Shown one piece after another: positions 1-7,538 of a DNA stretch of 48,035 bases. The notes under the pieces were generated by a model, which was not told the origin of the DNA, did no database searches, and worked only from the letters and a program-made list of their open reading frames with translations. Source of the stretch: Candidatus Gastranaerophilales bacterium (lineage in GTDB: Bacteria; Cyanobacteriota; Vampirovibrionia; Gastranaerophilales; Gastranaerophilaceae); NCBI GenBank assembly GCA_944325835.1, contig CALVBO010000009.1, positions 1-48,035 of the forward strand, in the 5' to 3' direction. A program made the position numbers and the translations under genes. Every line of letters starts with the position of its first letter. Position 1 is the stretch's first letter.

Positions 1-2
1 GA

Positions 3-1070
3 CTCGCGAAAAACGGCACCGCGAAAAGCGTGGTTTTCGCTTTGTGCCTCCGCTCGCTCGCGCAATTCGGAATGACACCGCCTGAGGCTGTTCTATACTT
101 GGCCGGCAGGCTGTCGGTCAAGAAATGTGCATTTACAATGGCGGAGATATTATTATCCCTCACGATAATCGGTGTGGTTGCGGCGATAACGCTTCCGTCA
201 CTCACCGGCAACATAAATGAGCGGACATGGAATACGCAACGAAAAGCCCTATATGCGCGTTTTAGTCAGGCAATCGCTCTTATGCCTGCGTTGAACGGTT
301 ACGGAACTCTAAAAGAAGAAACTGACAGTGCAGGATCAACATCAATTGAAGATACCGCCGCAGAAACCTTTATAACCAATGGGCTTTCAAAGGTTCTTAA
401 AATTAACAATATTTGCGATTACCAGCATTTAGAAGATTGTGGTATAGCAAGTCAGATAACTAATCTGGCCGGCAGTATCATTTCGCCGTTTCCGGCTAAA
501 ATGTCCGACTTTAACAGTGAATTGCTAAGCGCAAATGCCTCGATTTATGTCGGTTCTGATTATTCTCACCTTGATACCAGAACTGCTGCCTTTGAAACCC
601 AGAACGGAGAAAGTATTGTTGTTTTTTACAACCCAAACTGTACTGCAAATATGAATTTGGCGGCTGCTTATTATACTCAGACAGTTATGTGCGCAAATTT
701 TGTATATGATTTAAACGGAAATAAAGGCCCTAATACTGTCGGTAAAGATATCGGATTTATGAGTGCTCTTTATGCTACGGATTCGAATGTTGTTGCTCCA
801 TATCCGCACATCGGCGATACTTTGACAGGCGTTAACCAGATTGACGGCGGTAAAGCTTGTAATAATCTGGATAATGAGTATAGACTTCCAAATAAAGATG
901 AACTGGCTTCAATTTTTTATAATAAAAATCTTATTGGAATAAGTTCAAGCGGCTATTGGTCCTCAAGCGTTGCAGATATTGAAAAGGCCTGGCGTTTGAG
1001 TATGGATGCAGGTTATATTATCCCCAGAGATAAGACTGAAAACTATAATATCAGATGCGTAAAACGTTAA
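3..1070 (+). CDS. Prepilin-like protein, locus A (5' end outside window)
   Basis: This is a type IV prepilin/pseudopilin-like surface protein. The prepilin segment starts at the Phe codon at 132 (FTMAEILLSLTIIGVVAA), with the conserved Glu at +5 and Ala rather than Gly at -1. A conserved post-helix block (NINERTWNTQ), a middle block (FVYDLNGNKGPNTVGKD) and a C-terminal domain follow. The C-terminal domain has YRLPN..ELAS, GYWSSSV and a terminal IRCVKR, resembling DUF1566/Lcl C-type-lectin-like domains. The frame is open back to the window edge, so the true start is missing; GTG at 30 is the first internal candidate. By analogy with loci C, D and E, a leader with a G tract probably lies to the left. 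The last 45 residues align with the DGR target domain (AW, G, P, RCV conserved) but the DNA does not match the template repeat, so it is a paralogue and not a current target. Confidence 0.8.
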   Translation, partial: LAKNGTAKSVVFALCLRSLAQFGMTPPEAVLYLAGRLSVKKCAFTMAEILLSLTIIGVVAAITLPSLTGNINERTWNTQRKALYARFSQAIALMPALNGYGTLKEETDSAGSTSIEDTAAETFITNGLSKVLKINNICDYQHLEDCGIASQITNLAGSIISPFPAKMSDFNSELLSANASIYVGSDYSHLDTRTAAFETQNGESIVVFYNPNCTANMNLAAAYYTQTVMCANFVYDLNGNKGPNTVGKDIGFMSALYATDSNVVAPYPHIGDTLTGVNQIDGGKACNNLDNEYRLPNKDELASIFYNKNLIGISSSGYWSSSVADIEKAWRLSMDAGYIIPRDKTENYNIRCVKR

Positions 1071-1077
1071 TATTTCA

Positions 1078-1099
1078 GGCAGAGATTTTCTCTGCCTTT
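1078..1099 (+). terminator. Rho-independent terminator after prepilin A
   Basis: GGCAGAGA and TCTCTGCC pair around a three-base loop and are followed by a short T-rich stretch, directly after the stop of locus A. Confidence 0.7.
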
Positions 1100-1183
1100 G
1101 CTATTTTGTAAAGAATGTTATGTTCATGTGTCCTTTTTTTGTTATTTATAGTATTATTGTGTTATAGAAAGAGGTGAATTATC

Positions 1184-1519
1184 ATGAATAGTGTTATAAT
1201 AGTCGGCAGAGTCGGACAGGATGCTGAAATTAAATATTTTGAATCCGGTAAGTCAAGAGCAACTTTTTCTGTTGCTGTTAACCGCTGGGATGCAAAGACT
1301 AAGTCAGAAGTCGCTGATTGGTATAACGTTGATGTTTGGGACAAACTGGCTGAATTCGCAGGTGAATATATTAAAAAAGGTTCTATGGTAATCGTTGACG
1401 GCTCTATTCAAAACAGCCGCTGGACTGATAAGGCTACCGGCGAAGAACGTGAAAGATTTTTAATTAATGCAAACAATATCCGGTTTGCTGGCGGGAAAAG
1501 AGAAGCTGAAGCATTATGA
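1184..1519 (+). CDS. ssb: Single-stranded DNA-binding protein
   Basis: This OB-fold protein coats single-stranded DNA during replication, repair and recombination. It starts MNSVIIVGRVGQDAEI and carries RATFSVAVNRW and ADWYNVDVWDKLAE, the usual SSB core order. It is 111 residues and ends soon after the OB fold (FAGGKREAEAL). It lacks the long glycine-rich linker and the acidic tail ending in Pro-Phe that recruits partner proteins in typical bacterial SSBs. The start ATG follows a good ribosome-binding site (AGAGGTG, 1170-1176). Its last four bases overlap the next start (ATGA at 1516), so the kinase downstream is probably translationally coupled. It could be a secondary SSB, since a second full-length ssb elsewhere cannot be excluded. 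Confidence 0.9.
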   Translation: MNSVIIVGRVGQDAEIKYFESGKSRATFSVAVNRWDAKTKSEVADWYNVDVWDKLAEFAGEYIKKGSMVIVDGSIQNSRWTDKATGEERERFLINANNIRFAGGKREAEAL

Positions 1520-2820
1520 TAATCTCTTCTAATGTAGTTGCAATCATTGCCGATGATTTAACAGGCGCAAATGATTCCGCTTTGCAATTCTATTTGCAGG
1601 GCGCTAATACTCAAATTTTATTATCAGGCAGCGCAGAAATTGAAAATTGTTCTGCAACCCAAACCTGGGCTGTTACAACAGAAACACGTAATGTTTTGCC
1701 GGAAGTCGCGTTTGAAAAAGTTAAATCAGTTACCAGAATGCTGATTGATAAACTCAGTCCGGATTATTTTTTCAAAAAAATTGATTCCACTATCCGCGGC
1801 AATATCGCGGTTGAAACCTTGACTATTCTCAATGAGCTGGAATGGGATGCGGCAGTCGTTGTTCCGGCGTTTCCTGATGAACAAAGAATTACTGTGGGCG
1901 GTTATCACCTTTTGAGGAGTATGCCTATTGAACGTACGGAAATCTCGCACGACCCGAAAGCTCCTATTTGTGAATCGCATTTGCCAACGCTTTTTGCCTG
2001 CCAGCTTCAGGAAGAATACCGCCACCTGATAGGGCATGTTGAACTCAAAACTATTATGAAAGGTGCAGGCCCTATCCTTGTACGGATGAATGAACTTATT
2101 AACGAAGGCAAAAAGTTTATTATCATGGACGCGGTTTCTAACACCGATATTGAACAGATTTCGCTCGCTATCAAAAAAATTGATAAACAAATCCTTCCGA
2201 CCGGAACGGCAGCTTTTGCAAAAGCTCTTGCTAAATTATGGTTTGGCATGAGCGGCGAAAATGAAATTATTCAGCAAAAAATTATTCCACAACTTCCGAA
2301 ATGTATTATCTCCGGCAGCGCAACTCCAATTTGTGCTATGCAAATTGCTGAATTGAAATCATCAAAATATTTTGATAAGTTCGCTGAATATAATCTTAAA
2401 TTTGAAGATATTAATTCCGGTATTAATGACACAATGGTTATGGATATTGTCTGCAACCTTTCTCAAGGGAAAAATGTTCTTGTGCATACAACCGGATTGG
2501 AAGATATTCTGGGAAGTGGTGGCGACCAGAATGACGAAAACGATGAAAATATAAGTTTCCCGTCGTTGATTACGGATTATCTTTCAACACTTGCATGCCG
2601 GATTAAAGAGCAGATTGAAACGATTTTTGTGCTAATTGGCGGTGAAACGGCGTATAAGGCTTGTGAATGTATGGGGGCAACCCGCCTGCAGCTTATTGAT
2701 AAAGTTACCGGCCCGATTCCGCTCTGTCTGGACTACAACGGTCAATGGGTAGTGACAAAATCCGGAAATCTCGGTAATGCACAAACTATGGTTGAGGTTT
2801 TAAAATATTTTGACAAATAA
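1516..2820 (+). CDS. DUF1537 four-carbon acid sugar kinase family protein
   Basis: Members of this family phosphorylate four-carbon sugar acids such as D-threonate, D-erythronate or 3-oxo-tetronate with ATP. The 434-residue protein has the N-terminal signature ADDLTGANDSA, a DSTIRGN segment near residue 90, and the C-terminal nucleotide-binding region with LIGGETAYKAC and TKSGNLGN. Length and domain order fit the family. It overlaps ssb by 4 nt and the following pdxA-type gene by 11 nt. DUF1537 kinases are commonly paired with PdxA-family dehydrogenases in catabolism of these acids, which supports the call. The exact substrate cannot be read from sequence. Confidence 0.85.
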   Translation: MIISSNVVAIIADDLTGANDSALQFYLQGANTQILLSGSAEIENCSATQTWAVTTETRNVLPEVAFEKVKSVTRMLIDKLSPDYFFKKIDSTIRGNIAVETLTILNELEWDAAVVVPAFPDEQRITVGGYHLLRSMPIERTEISHDPKAPICESHLPTLFACQLQEEYRHLIGHVELKTIMKGAGPILVRMNELINEGKKFIIMDAVSNTDIEQISLAIKKIDKQILPTGTAAFAKALAKLWFGMSGENEIIQQKIIPQLPKCIISGSATPICAMQIAELKSSKYFDKFAEYNLKFEDINSGINDTMVMDIVCNLSQGKNVLVHTTGLEDILGSGGDQNDENDENISFPSLITDYLSTLACRIKEQIETIFVLIGGETAYKACECMGATRLQLIDKVTGPIPLCLDYNGQWVVTKSGNLGNAQTMVEVLKYFDK

Positions 2821-3709
2821 AATAGTAATTACAACCGGTGATGTGAACGGCATCGGAACAGAAATTACACTTAAAGCTTTGCGCACTCTGGGCTGCAACA
2901 ATGTAGTGCTTGTATCGAACCGTAAAGTTTTGGATTTCTACGGCGGAGCGGATATGGCCTGTGAACTTGTGGAAATTCCTTATGATGCTGAAATTTCACC
3001 GGGGAAAATTACGCGTGAAAGCGGCGAATTCTCTTTTCGTGCGCTTGAAAAAGCCTGTGAACTTCGTCCTAAAGCAATTGTGACCGCACCTGTTGCAAAA
3101 GATGCTATGCATCTTGCAGGACATCATTTCAACGGACAAACCGAGGTGTTGGAACATTTCCTTGCTCACAACGGACAAAAAGCAGAAATGCTTTTTGTTG
3201 CAGGCAGTTTCAGGGTTCTTCTTCTGACTCGCCACTGCCCGCTGAAAGAAGTAAGTATTTCGGAAAAACTTATTATTGATAAGGTTGAACGGCTGGCTGA
3301 GTCGTTAAAAATCCCGCAGCCGCGTTTTGCTCTTTGTGGCTTGAACCCGCATGCCGGCGAACACGGCGTTTTAGGTCGGGAAGAAGTTGACATAATCATT
3401 CCTGCTGTAGAAAAGCTGCGTGCGCTCGGGGTGGATATTACGTTTCCGCAGCCGTCAGATACTTTGTTTTTAGGCGCGGCAGAAAGCTTGAAAAATGATA
3501 AAAAACTGCCTTATGATTGTTATATCGCGATGTATCATGATCAAGGACTAATACCAATGAAGCTTCTGGCAGGTGAAAAAGCGGTTAATGTCACAATCGG
3601 GTTGGACATTTTGCGAACCTCTCCGAGCCACGGCACTGCTTTTGATATCGCGGGTAAAGGAATTGCTAATTCTAATTCTATGATTGAGGCAATTAAGCTT
3701 GTATCTTGA
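2810..3709 (+). CDS. pdxA: PdxA-family dehydrogenase (4-hydroxythreonine- or 4-phospho-tetronate dehydrogenase)
   Basis: This is an NAD-dependent oxidative decarboxylase of the PdxA family. In vitamin B6 synthesis PdxA acts on 4-phosphohydroxy-L-threonine; the PdxA2 subgroup acts on 4-phospho-D-threonate or erythronate. The 299-residue protein has TTGDVNGIGTEI at the start, the metal-binding segments GHHFNGQTE, LNPHAGE and YHDQGLIPMK, and the closing SPSHGTAFDIAGKG. The start is TTG at 2810, inside the kinase gene. Adjacency to a DUF1537 kinase favours the PdxA2-type role, but a B6 role is not excluded. The stop codon lies inside the -35 box of the locus B promoter. Confidence 0.85.
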   Translation: MTNKIVITTGDVNGIGTEITLKALRTLGCNNVVLVSNRKVLDFYGGADMACELVEIPYDAEISPGKITRESGEFSFRALEKACELRPKAIVTAPVAKDAMHLAGHHFNGQTEVLEHFLAHNGQKAEMLFVAGSFRVLLLTRHCPLKEVSISEKLIIDKVERLAESLKIPQPRFALCGLNPHAGEHGVLGREEVDIIIPAVEKLRALGVDITFPQPSDTLFLGAAESLKNDKKLPYDCYIAMYHDQGLIPMKLLAGEKAVNVTIGLDILRTSPSHGTAFDIAGKGIANSNSMIEAIKLVS

Positions 3710-3734
3710 CTAAAGAGAAAAAATAATACATAAT
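3706..3734 (+). promoter_or_regulatory. Promoter of prepilin locus B
   Basis: TTGACT, 17 bp, CATAAT. The same arrangement (TTGACW-N17-CATAAT) precedes loci C and E. The transcript leader then holds small hairpins at 3742-3756 (TGTCGC/GCGGCA) and 3770-3785 (CCGGG/CCCGG), and an AAAGGA ribosome-binding site at 3788-3793. Confidence 0.7.
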
Positions 3735-3800
3735 GAAAGAGTGTCGCAGAGCGGCATCCGCAATAAGCCCCGGGTGATAGCCCGGAGAAAGGATAGAAAG

Positions 3801-3890
3801 ATGAAAAACCGAAAAGTAAGGATTTTATCAGGGGGGGGGGGGAGCCGCTCAACCGGTAAATCCCGTGCCTTAGACACCATGTCATCCTGA
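3801..3890 (+). CDS. Leader ORF of locus B crossing the G tract
   Basis: ATG at 3801 sits 7 nt after AAAGGA. It reads MKNRKVRILSGGGG and stops at TGA 3888. It matches the leaders of loci C and E in promoter, ribosome-binding site, basic start and G run. With 12 G it does not enter the prepilin frame. With 11 G it would enter that frame but stop at TAG 3871. This locus therefore looks disabled, or it depends on a downstream start. Confidence 0.55.
   Translation: MKNRKVRILSGGGGSRSTGKSRALDTMSS
3831..3842 (+). repeat. Poly-G tract (12 G), locus B
   Basis: A run of twelve G inside the leader ORF, a typical substrate for slipped-strand phase variation. Three equivalent tracts occur in this window, each in the same place relative to a prepilin gene. 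Confidence 0.85.
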
Positions 3891-4013
3891 ACTTGATTCA
3901 GGATCTATCCAGCGTTGTGTTCTACCAGTATCGTTGGACAGATTCCGAAATAAATTCGGAATGACAGTTAAGAATATACCGTCATTGCGAGCGACCGAAG
4001 GGAGCGTGGCAAT
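3884..4013 (+). repeat. REP-like palindromes in leader B
   Basis: Three palindromic units are visible: 3884-3904 (ATCCTGAA/TTCAGGAT around CTTGA), 3942-3962 (ATTCCGAA/TTCGGAAT) and 3984-4013 (ATTGC...GCAAT). Related units recur in the leaders of C and E and near the DGR. Confidence 0.75.
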
Positions 4014-5121
4014 CCATTCAACGTTGGTACTGCGCCTCGCGTTTTCTTGTTCGACTCGCGGAAAATGTGCCTACGTGCTTTCAGCACTCCGCACTCCGCT
4101 CGCTCACGCAAACGCCACCGCTCGCGCTTGCAACCAAGAACGCGGTCTTGCTTGTCGCGCGCTCGACTCTACACAAGGCAAACCTTGTTCCGTGGCTCTG
4201 CTCGGCTTGGCCTTCACCATGGACGAGATACTGTTATCCCTCACGATAATCGGAGTGGTGGCAGCGATAACGCTTCCGTCACTCACGGGAAATATCAACG
4301 AACGCACATGGCAAACTCAAGGGAAAGCTCTATTTTCCCGCATGTCGCAGGCTATTGCTTTAATGCCTTCTTTAAACGGGTACGGAACTCTTACAGCCGG
4401 AACGACTTCTACTTCTGCTATTGATACTGCTGCTGAAACTTTTGTAACTAACGGGCTGGCAAAAGTCTTAAAAATAAATAATATTTGTGACAATGAGCAT
4501 TTACAGGATTGTGGTATTCCTGATTCTTATGTAGCTCAAGGCGGTTCAAAAAGAGATTTTCCTACGACTTTGAGTGAATTGAATTCCAAAATAGTCGGTT
4601 CAAACGGGCTTGCGATTGATGTAAAAGCTGCTGCCTTTGAAACCGCAAACGGTGAAAGTATCGCTGTATTTTATAACCCGCAATGCAGGGCTTATACAGG
4701 TGCTACGAACTATTATGCACAACAATATTTCTGTGTTAATTTTGTCTATGATTTGAACGGTACTAAAGGCCCAAATACTGTTGGTAAAGATATAGGTTAT
4801 ATGACGGCATTTAATCCGTCTGATTCGACTATCAGTTCTCCGGTATTCGGAAAAATACTTGCAGGTGTTAGTTATACGAATAGCAAAGCTGTTGCAGCCT
4901 GCCGTAAACTAGGTAATGAGTATAGGCTTCCTACCCGCGATGAAATGGCGTCTTTATTTTACAATATGAATTTTGTCCTTGGAGATTCTACGGGGTTCTC
5001 TTATCAGTACCAGATTGATAAACAAGTTGGAAATAACACTTTCTGGCGTTTTGGGGGAGATGGTAAAATTTGGCAATACGTGGGTGGTAATGTAGGCGCC
5101 TTATGCGTTAAAACGCGTTAA
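3934..5121 (+). CDS. Prepilin-like protein, locus B
   Basis: This is a paralogue of locus A. The prepilin segment begins at Phe codon 4213 with FTMDEILLSLTIIGVVAA; here Ala-4 of the family is Asp, and the residue at -1 is Ala. The middle block FVYDLNGTKGPNTVGKD and EYRLPTRDEMASLFYN are kept. The C-terminal end differs from the others (NTFWRFGG... ALCVKTR). The longest reading starts at TTG 3934, giving a 93-residue N-terminal region translated from REP-like DNA; ATG 3961 is another start. Neither has a convincing ribosome-binding site, and the upstream leader ORF is separated by TAG at 3871. It could be a silent locus or one that has lost its switchable leader. A hairpin terminator follows the stop. 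Confidence 0.65.
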   Translation: MDRFRNKFGMTVKNIPSLRATEGSVAIHSTLVLRLAFSCSTRGKCAYVLSALRTPLAHANATARACNQERGLACRALDSTQGKPCSVALLGLAFTMDEILLSLTIIGVVAAITLPSLTGNINERTWQTQGKALFSRMSQAIALMPSLNGYGTLTAGTTSTSAIDTAAETFVTNGLAKVLKINNICDNEHLQDCGIPDSYVAQGGSKRDFPTTLSELNSKIVGSNGLAIDVKAAAFETANGESIAVFYNPQCRAYTGATNYYAQQYFCVNFVYDLNGTKGPNTVGKDIGYMTAFNPSDSTISSPVFGKILAGVSYTNSKAVAACRKLGNEYRLPTRDEMASLFYNMNFVLGDSTGFSYQYQIDKQVGNNTFWRFGGDGKIWQYVGGNVGALCVKTR

Positions 5122-5130
5122 TGGTTTTAA

Positions 5131-5153
5131 GGCCGCACATAAGTGCGGTCTTT
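5131..5153 (+). terminator. Terminator after prepilin B
   Basis: GGCCGCAC and GTGCGGTC pair around ATAA, followed by TTTC. Confidence 0.7.
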
Positions 5154-5315
5154 CGCCAGGGGGCTTGCAAAAAATTCAACTTTATGGTATTATTTAATTG
5201 AGAAGTGAAAATTTTTTTGTATTTTTAACATTTACGAGGAGAATATTGAATTTTTTCAATTCAAATGCATTTATTTTAAAGAAGTATTTTATTAATAATT
5301 AAGAGGCTATTTGTT

Positions 5316-6341
5316 ATGTATGTAAACAAATGTATTAAATGCGGTCGAGAATTCGAGACCAAAAACCCTAAGAGAGTTATCTGTCCTGAATGCTTATACC
5401 CTGACAAAAGTATGATGTTAAACAGTGATTCTCATTCTTCTACATCTACCCAATCTTATTCGACTGAAGGCTCTGATAACAGACCGCAGGAAGAAGCTCC
5501 AAGATTTTACAGCGCCGGCGGAAATGACGATCAGCCGAGATATTCCAGACCGCAGCGTCAGTACGATAACAGAAACAACCGTAGTAACTACGGACAAAGA
5601 CCGCAGGGAAATAACAGATATCCTAACAATCGCGGCGGATATAATCAACGCCCGCAGCAAAATAATCGTTATCAAAATAACCGGTTCAATAACCAGAAAC
5701 CTAATCGTTTCCCGAATAAACGTCCGGCTCAAAACAGAAAAGCGCCTAAGCAACTCCTTGTAAGTAAAGATCAACTGGCGCAAATTGAACTTCTTTACAA
5801 AATGATGATGCCGCTTCCAAACCCTGATGCGCATGAAGTTATTGCGGAAAAAATCGGATTGGAACCAAGAAAAGTCTTTTTCGGTATTAACTTAATCAGG
5901 CAAAAAATGATGCTTCCGAAATTGCCGTTCCCGAAACGTAAACTGGCAATTTCTCCGGATCAGTTATTCGCTATTAAAAACCTGTATACATTATTGCTGC
6001 CGCTTCCGCCTATAGGTTGCCACAAAATTATTGCGGCTCAGTTGAAAATGGATGAATGGCGTGTTCACGTTGGTATCGGTTTAATCAGAGCACAAATGGG
6101 CTTGCCGAGGTGGAATGAAGACAGAACCGATATTCCGGAAGTTTTACTTGAAAAAACGCGTCTTTCCAATGAAGCAAAAGCTAAAAAAGAAGCTGAAAAA
6201 CAGGCAAAAGCAGCCCAGTCTGCTCCAAAAACTGAAGAAAAAACAGAAGAGCCTGTTGCGGAAGAACCTGCTGCAGTCGCGGCTGATGCTGAAGTAAAAG
6301 AAAAACCAAAAAGAGGCAGAAAGCCAAAAACTAATGAGTAA
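5316..6341 (+). CDS. Zinc-ribbon protein with low-complexity linker and two repeated helical units
   Basis: I do not recognise a named family. Residues 1-30 form a zinc-ribbon (CIKCGREF...VICPECLYP). Residues about 40-145 are low-complexity, rich in Asn, Arg, Gln and Gly. Residues about 150-270 contain two copies of a roughly 65-residue unit: SKDQLAQIELLYKMMMPLP..INLIRQKMMLP, then SPDQLFAIKNLYTLLLPLP..IGLIRAQMGLP. The C-terminus is an Ala/Lys/Glu tail ending in a basic KPKRGRKPK stretch. Basic tail, zinc-ribbon and helical repeats suggest nucleic-acid binding, which is inference. It overlaps rimM by 8 nt, in the place where many genomes have rpsP and a KH protein, so a ribosome- or RNA-related role is plausible. 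Confidence 0.75.
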   Translation: MYVNKCIKCGREFETKNPKRVICPECLYPDKSMMLNSDSHSSTSTQSYSTEGSDNRPQEEAPRFYSAGGNDDQPRYSRPQRQYDNRNNRSNYGQRPQGNNRYPNNRGGYNQRPQQNNRYQNNRFNNQKPNRFPNKRPAQNRKAPKQLLVSKDQLAQIELLYKMMMPLPNPDAHEVIAEKIGLEPRKVFFGINLIRQKMMLPKLPFPKRKLAISPDQLFAIKNLYTLLLPLPPIGCHKIIAAQLKMDEWRVHVGIGLIRAQMGLPRWNEDRTDIPEVLLEKTRLSNEAKAKKEAEKQAKAAQSAPKTEEKTEEPVAEEPAAVAADAEVKEKPKRGRKPKTNE

Positions 6342-6846
6342 GCTGGTTTCTGTCGGAAAAATTCTTAATTTTCACGGTATTCAGGGTGAAGCAAAAGTTG
6401 GCTTTTCTCGTAATCAGGAAGAATTTTTTCTGGGTCTGAAAAAGGTTTTTATCAAAAAGGATAATGATTATTTACCTTTTGAGATAAATTCTATTCGTTT
6501 GCATAAAAATTTTGCTCTGGTAAAGTTTAAGGGGATAACGTCTATTAATGAGCTTCTTGAATTCAAGGGGTGTTTACTCTTTGTTGAGGAAGAAGTTATC
6601 CGTGAAACGCTTGAAGAAGATGAGTTTTTGATTGACGAACTTGTCGGGCTGAATGTTTGCGATATGACAGGAAAGGATGTAGGATTTATCGTCGGCGTTT
6701 CTAATAACGGCGCAACGGATTTGCTCTCTGTAAGGACAAAATCCGGTAAAGTTTCGCTTGTTCCGTTTGTAAAAGCTATCGTTCCGGAAGTGGATATTAA
6801 AGCTAAAAAGGTCGTTGTAAATAATATCGAAGGACTTTTGGACTAA
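6334..6846 (+). CDS. rimM: 16S rRNA processing protein RimM
   Basis: This 30S maturation factor works on the 16S head domain through ribosomal protein S19. The 170 residues show the N-terminal RimM barrel (VGKILNFHGIQGEAKVG) and the C-terminal PRC-barrel (ELVGLNVCDMTGKDVGFI, then VSLVPFVKAIVPEVD). Length is normal. The start ATG lies inside the upstream zinc-ribbon gene, and the stop overlaps the trmD start (TAATG), so the three genes form one translationally coupled unit. rimM-trmD adjacency is widely conserved. Confidence 0.95.
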   Translation: MSKLVSVGKILNFHGIQGEAKVGFSRNQEEFFLGLKKVFIKKDNDYLPFEINSIRLHKNFALVKFKGITSINELLEFKGCLLFVEEEVIRETLEEDEFLIDELVGLNVCDMTGKDVGFIVGVSNNGATDLLSVRTKSGKVSLVPFVKAIVPEVDIKAKKVVVNNIEGLLD

Positions 6847-7538
6847 TGCGTTTTGATGTTTTGACACTGTTTCCGGAAATTATTGAGGCTTATTGTAATG
6901 TGAGTATTATGAAGCGGGCGCGTGAAAGTGCTGTATTTTCAGTCAATACTGTCAATCCGCGTGATTTTACGCTTGATAAACACAAAAAAGTTGATGATAC
7001 CCCCTATGGCGGCGGTGCTGGAATGGTTTTGATGCCGCAGCCTTATGTTGATGCGTATGAAAGTCTTGAACGGGTTGAAAATTCAATTACAATAATGCTC
7101 ACCCCGCAGGGAAAACCTTTGACGGATTCAGTGGTTAATGATTTGGCTAAATTCAATCAGATTGTTATGCTTTGCGGGCATTATGAAGGGTTTGACGAAC
7201 GGATAAGAGAAATTATAAAACCGGTTGAAATTTCTGTCGGGGATTTTGTCTTGACGGGCGGTGAGCTTCCGGCATTGTGCCTTATTGATGCTGTCAGCCG
7301 GAAAATTGAGGGAACATTAGGCAAAATTGAATCTGCGGATTATGATACTTTTTCAAACGGATTGATTGAGTATCCGCAATATACCAAACCGCGGGTATAC
7401 CGCGGATTAGAGGTGCCGGAAGTGCTTTTAAACGGGAATCATAAACTTATTGAAGAGTTCCGGCTTGCAGAAAGTTTAAAACGTACGAAAGTAAAACGTC
7501 CGGATTTATACGAAAAATATATGAACACTGTTAAATAG
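6846..7538 (+). CDS. trmD: tRNA (guanine-N1-)-methyltransferase TrmD
   Basis: TrmD methylates G37 of tRNAs using S-adenosylmethionine and prevents +1 frameshifting. The 230-residue protein has the family motifs MRFDVLTLFPE, TPYGGGAGMV, LTPQGKPL, CGHYEGFDERI and GDFVLTGGELPAL of the SPOUT knot. It is last in the zinc-ribbon/rimM/trmD unit. Its 3' end overlaps the end of convergent recO by 8 nt. Confidence 0.97.
   Translation: MRFDVLTLFPEIIEAYCNVSIMKRARESAVFSVNTVNPRDFTLDKHKKVDDTPYGGGAGMVLMPQPYVDAYESLERVENSITIMLTPQGKPLTDSVVNDLAKFNQIVMLCGHYEGFDERIREIIKPVEISVGDFVLTGGELPALCLIDAVSRKIEGTLGKIESADYDTFSNGLIEYPQYTKPRVYRGLEVPEVLLNGNHKLIEEFRLAESLKRTKVKRPDLYEKYMNTVK

Noticed and set aside
940-1070. 3' end of prepilin locus A as a second DGR variable repeat
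   Set aside because: The protein pattern is related (AW...G..P...RCV), but the DNA does not align with the template beyond scattered bases, so differences are not A-specific.
1726-2190. Minus-strand frame of 154 codons inside the DUF1537 kinase gene
   Set aside because: It is a shadow of a well-supported gene on the other strand, with no start signal of its own.
3877-4020. CRISPR-like array from repeated palindromes
   Set aside because: Units differ in sequence and spacing and occur singly or in pairs across the window; they behave as REP-like elements.
5247-5303. Short TTG-started ORF (about 18 codons) after CGAGGAG, upstream of the zinc-ribbon gene
   Set aside because: The Shine-Dalgarno-like match is good, but the ORF is short, AT-rich and has no attenuation structure beyond a weak TTGAA/TTCAA hairpin; not enough to call a leader peptide.
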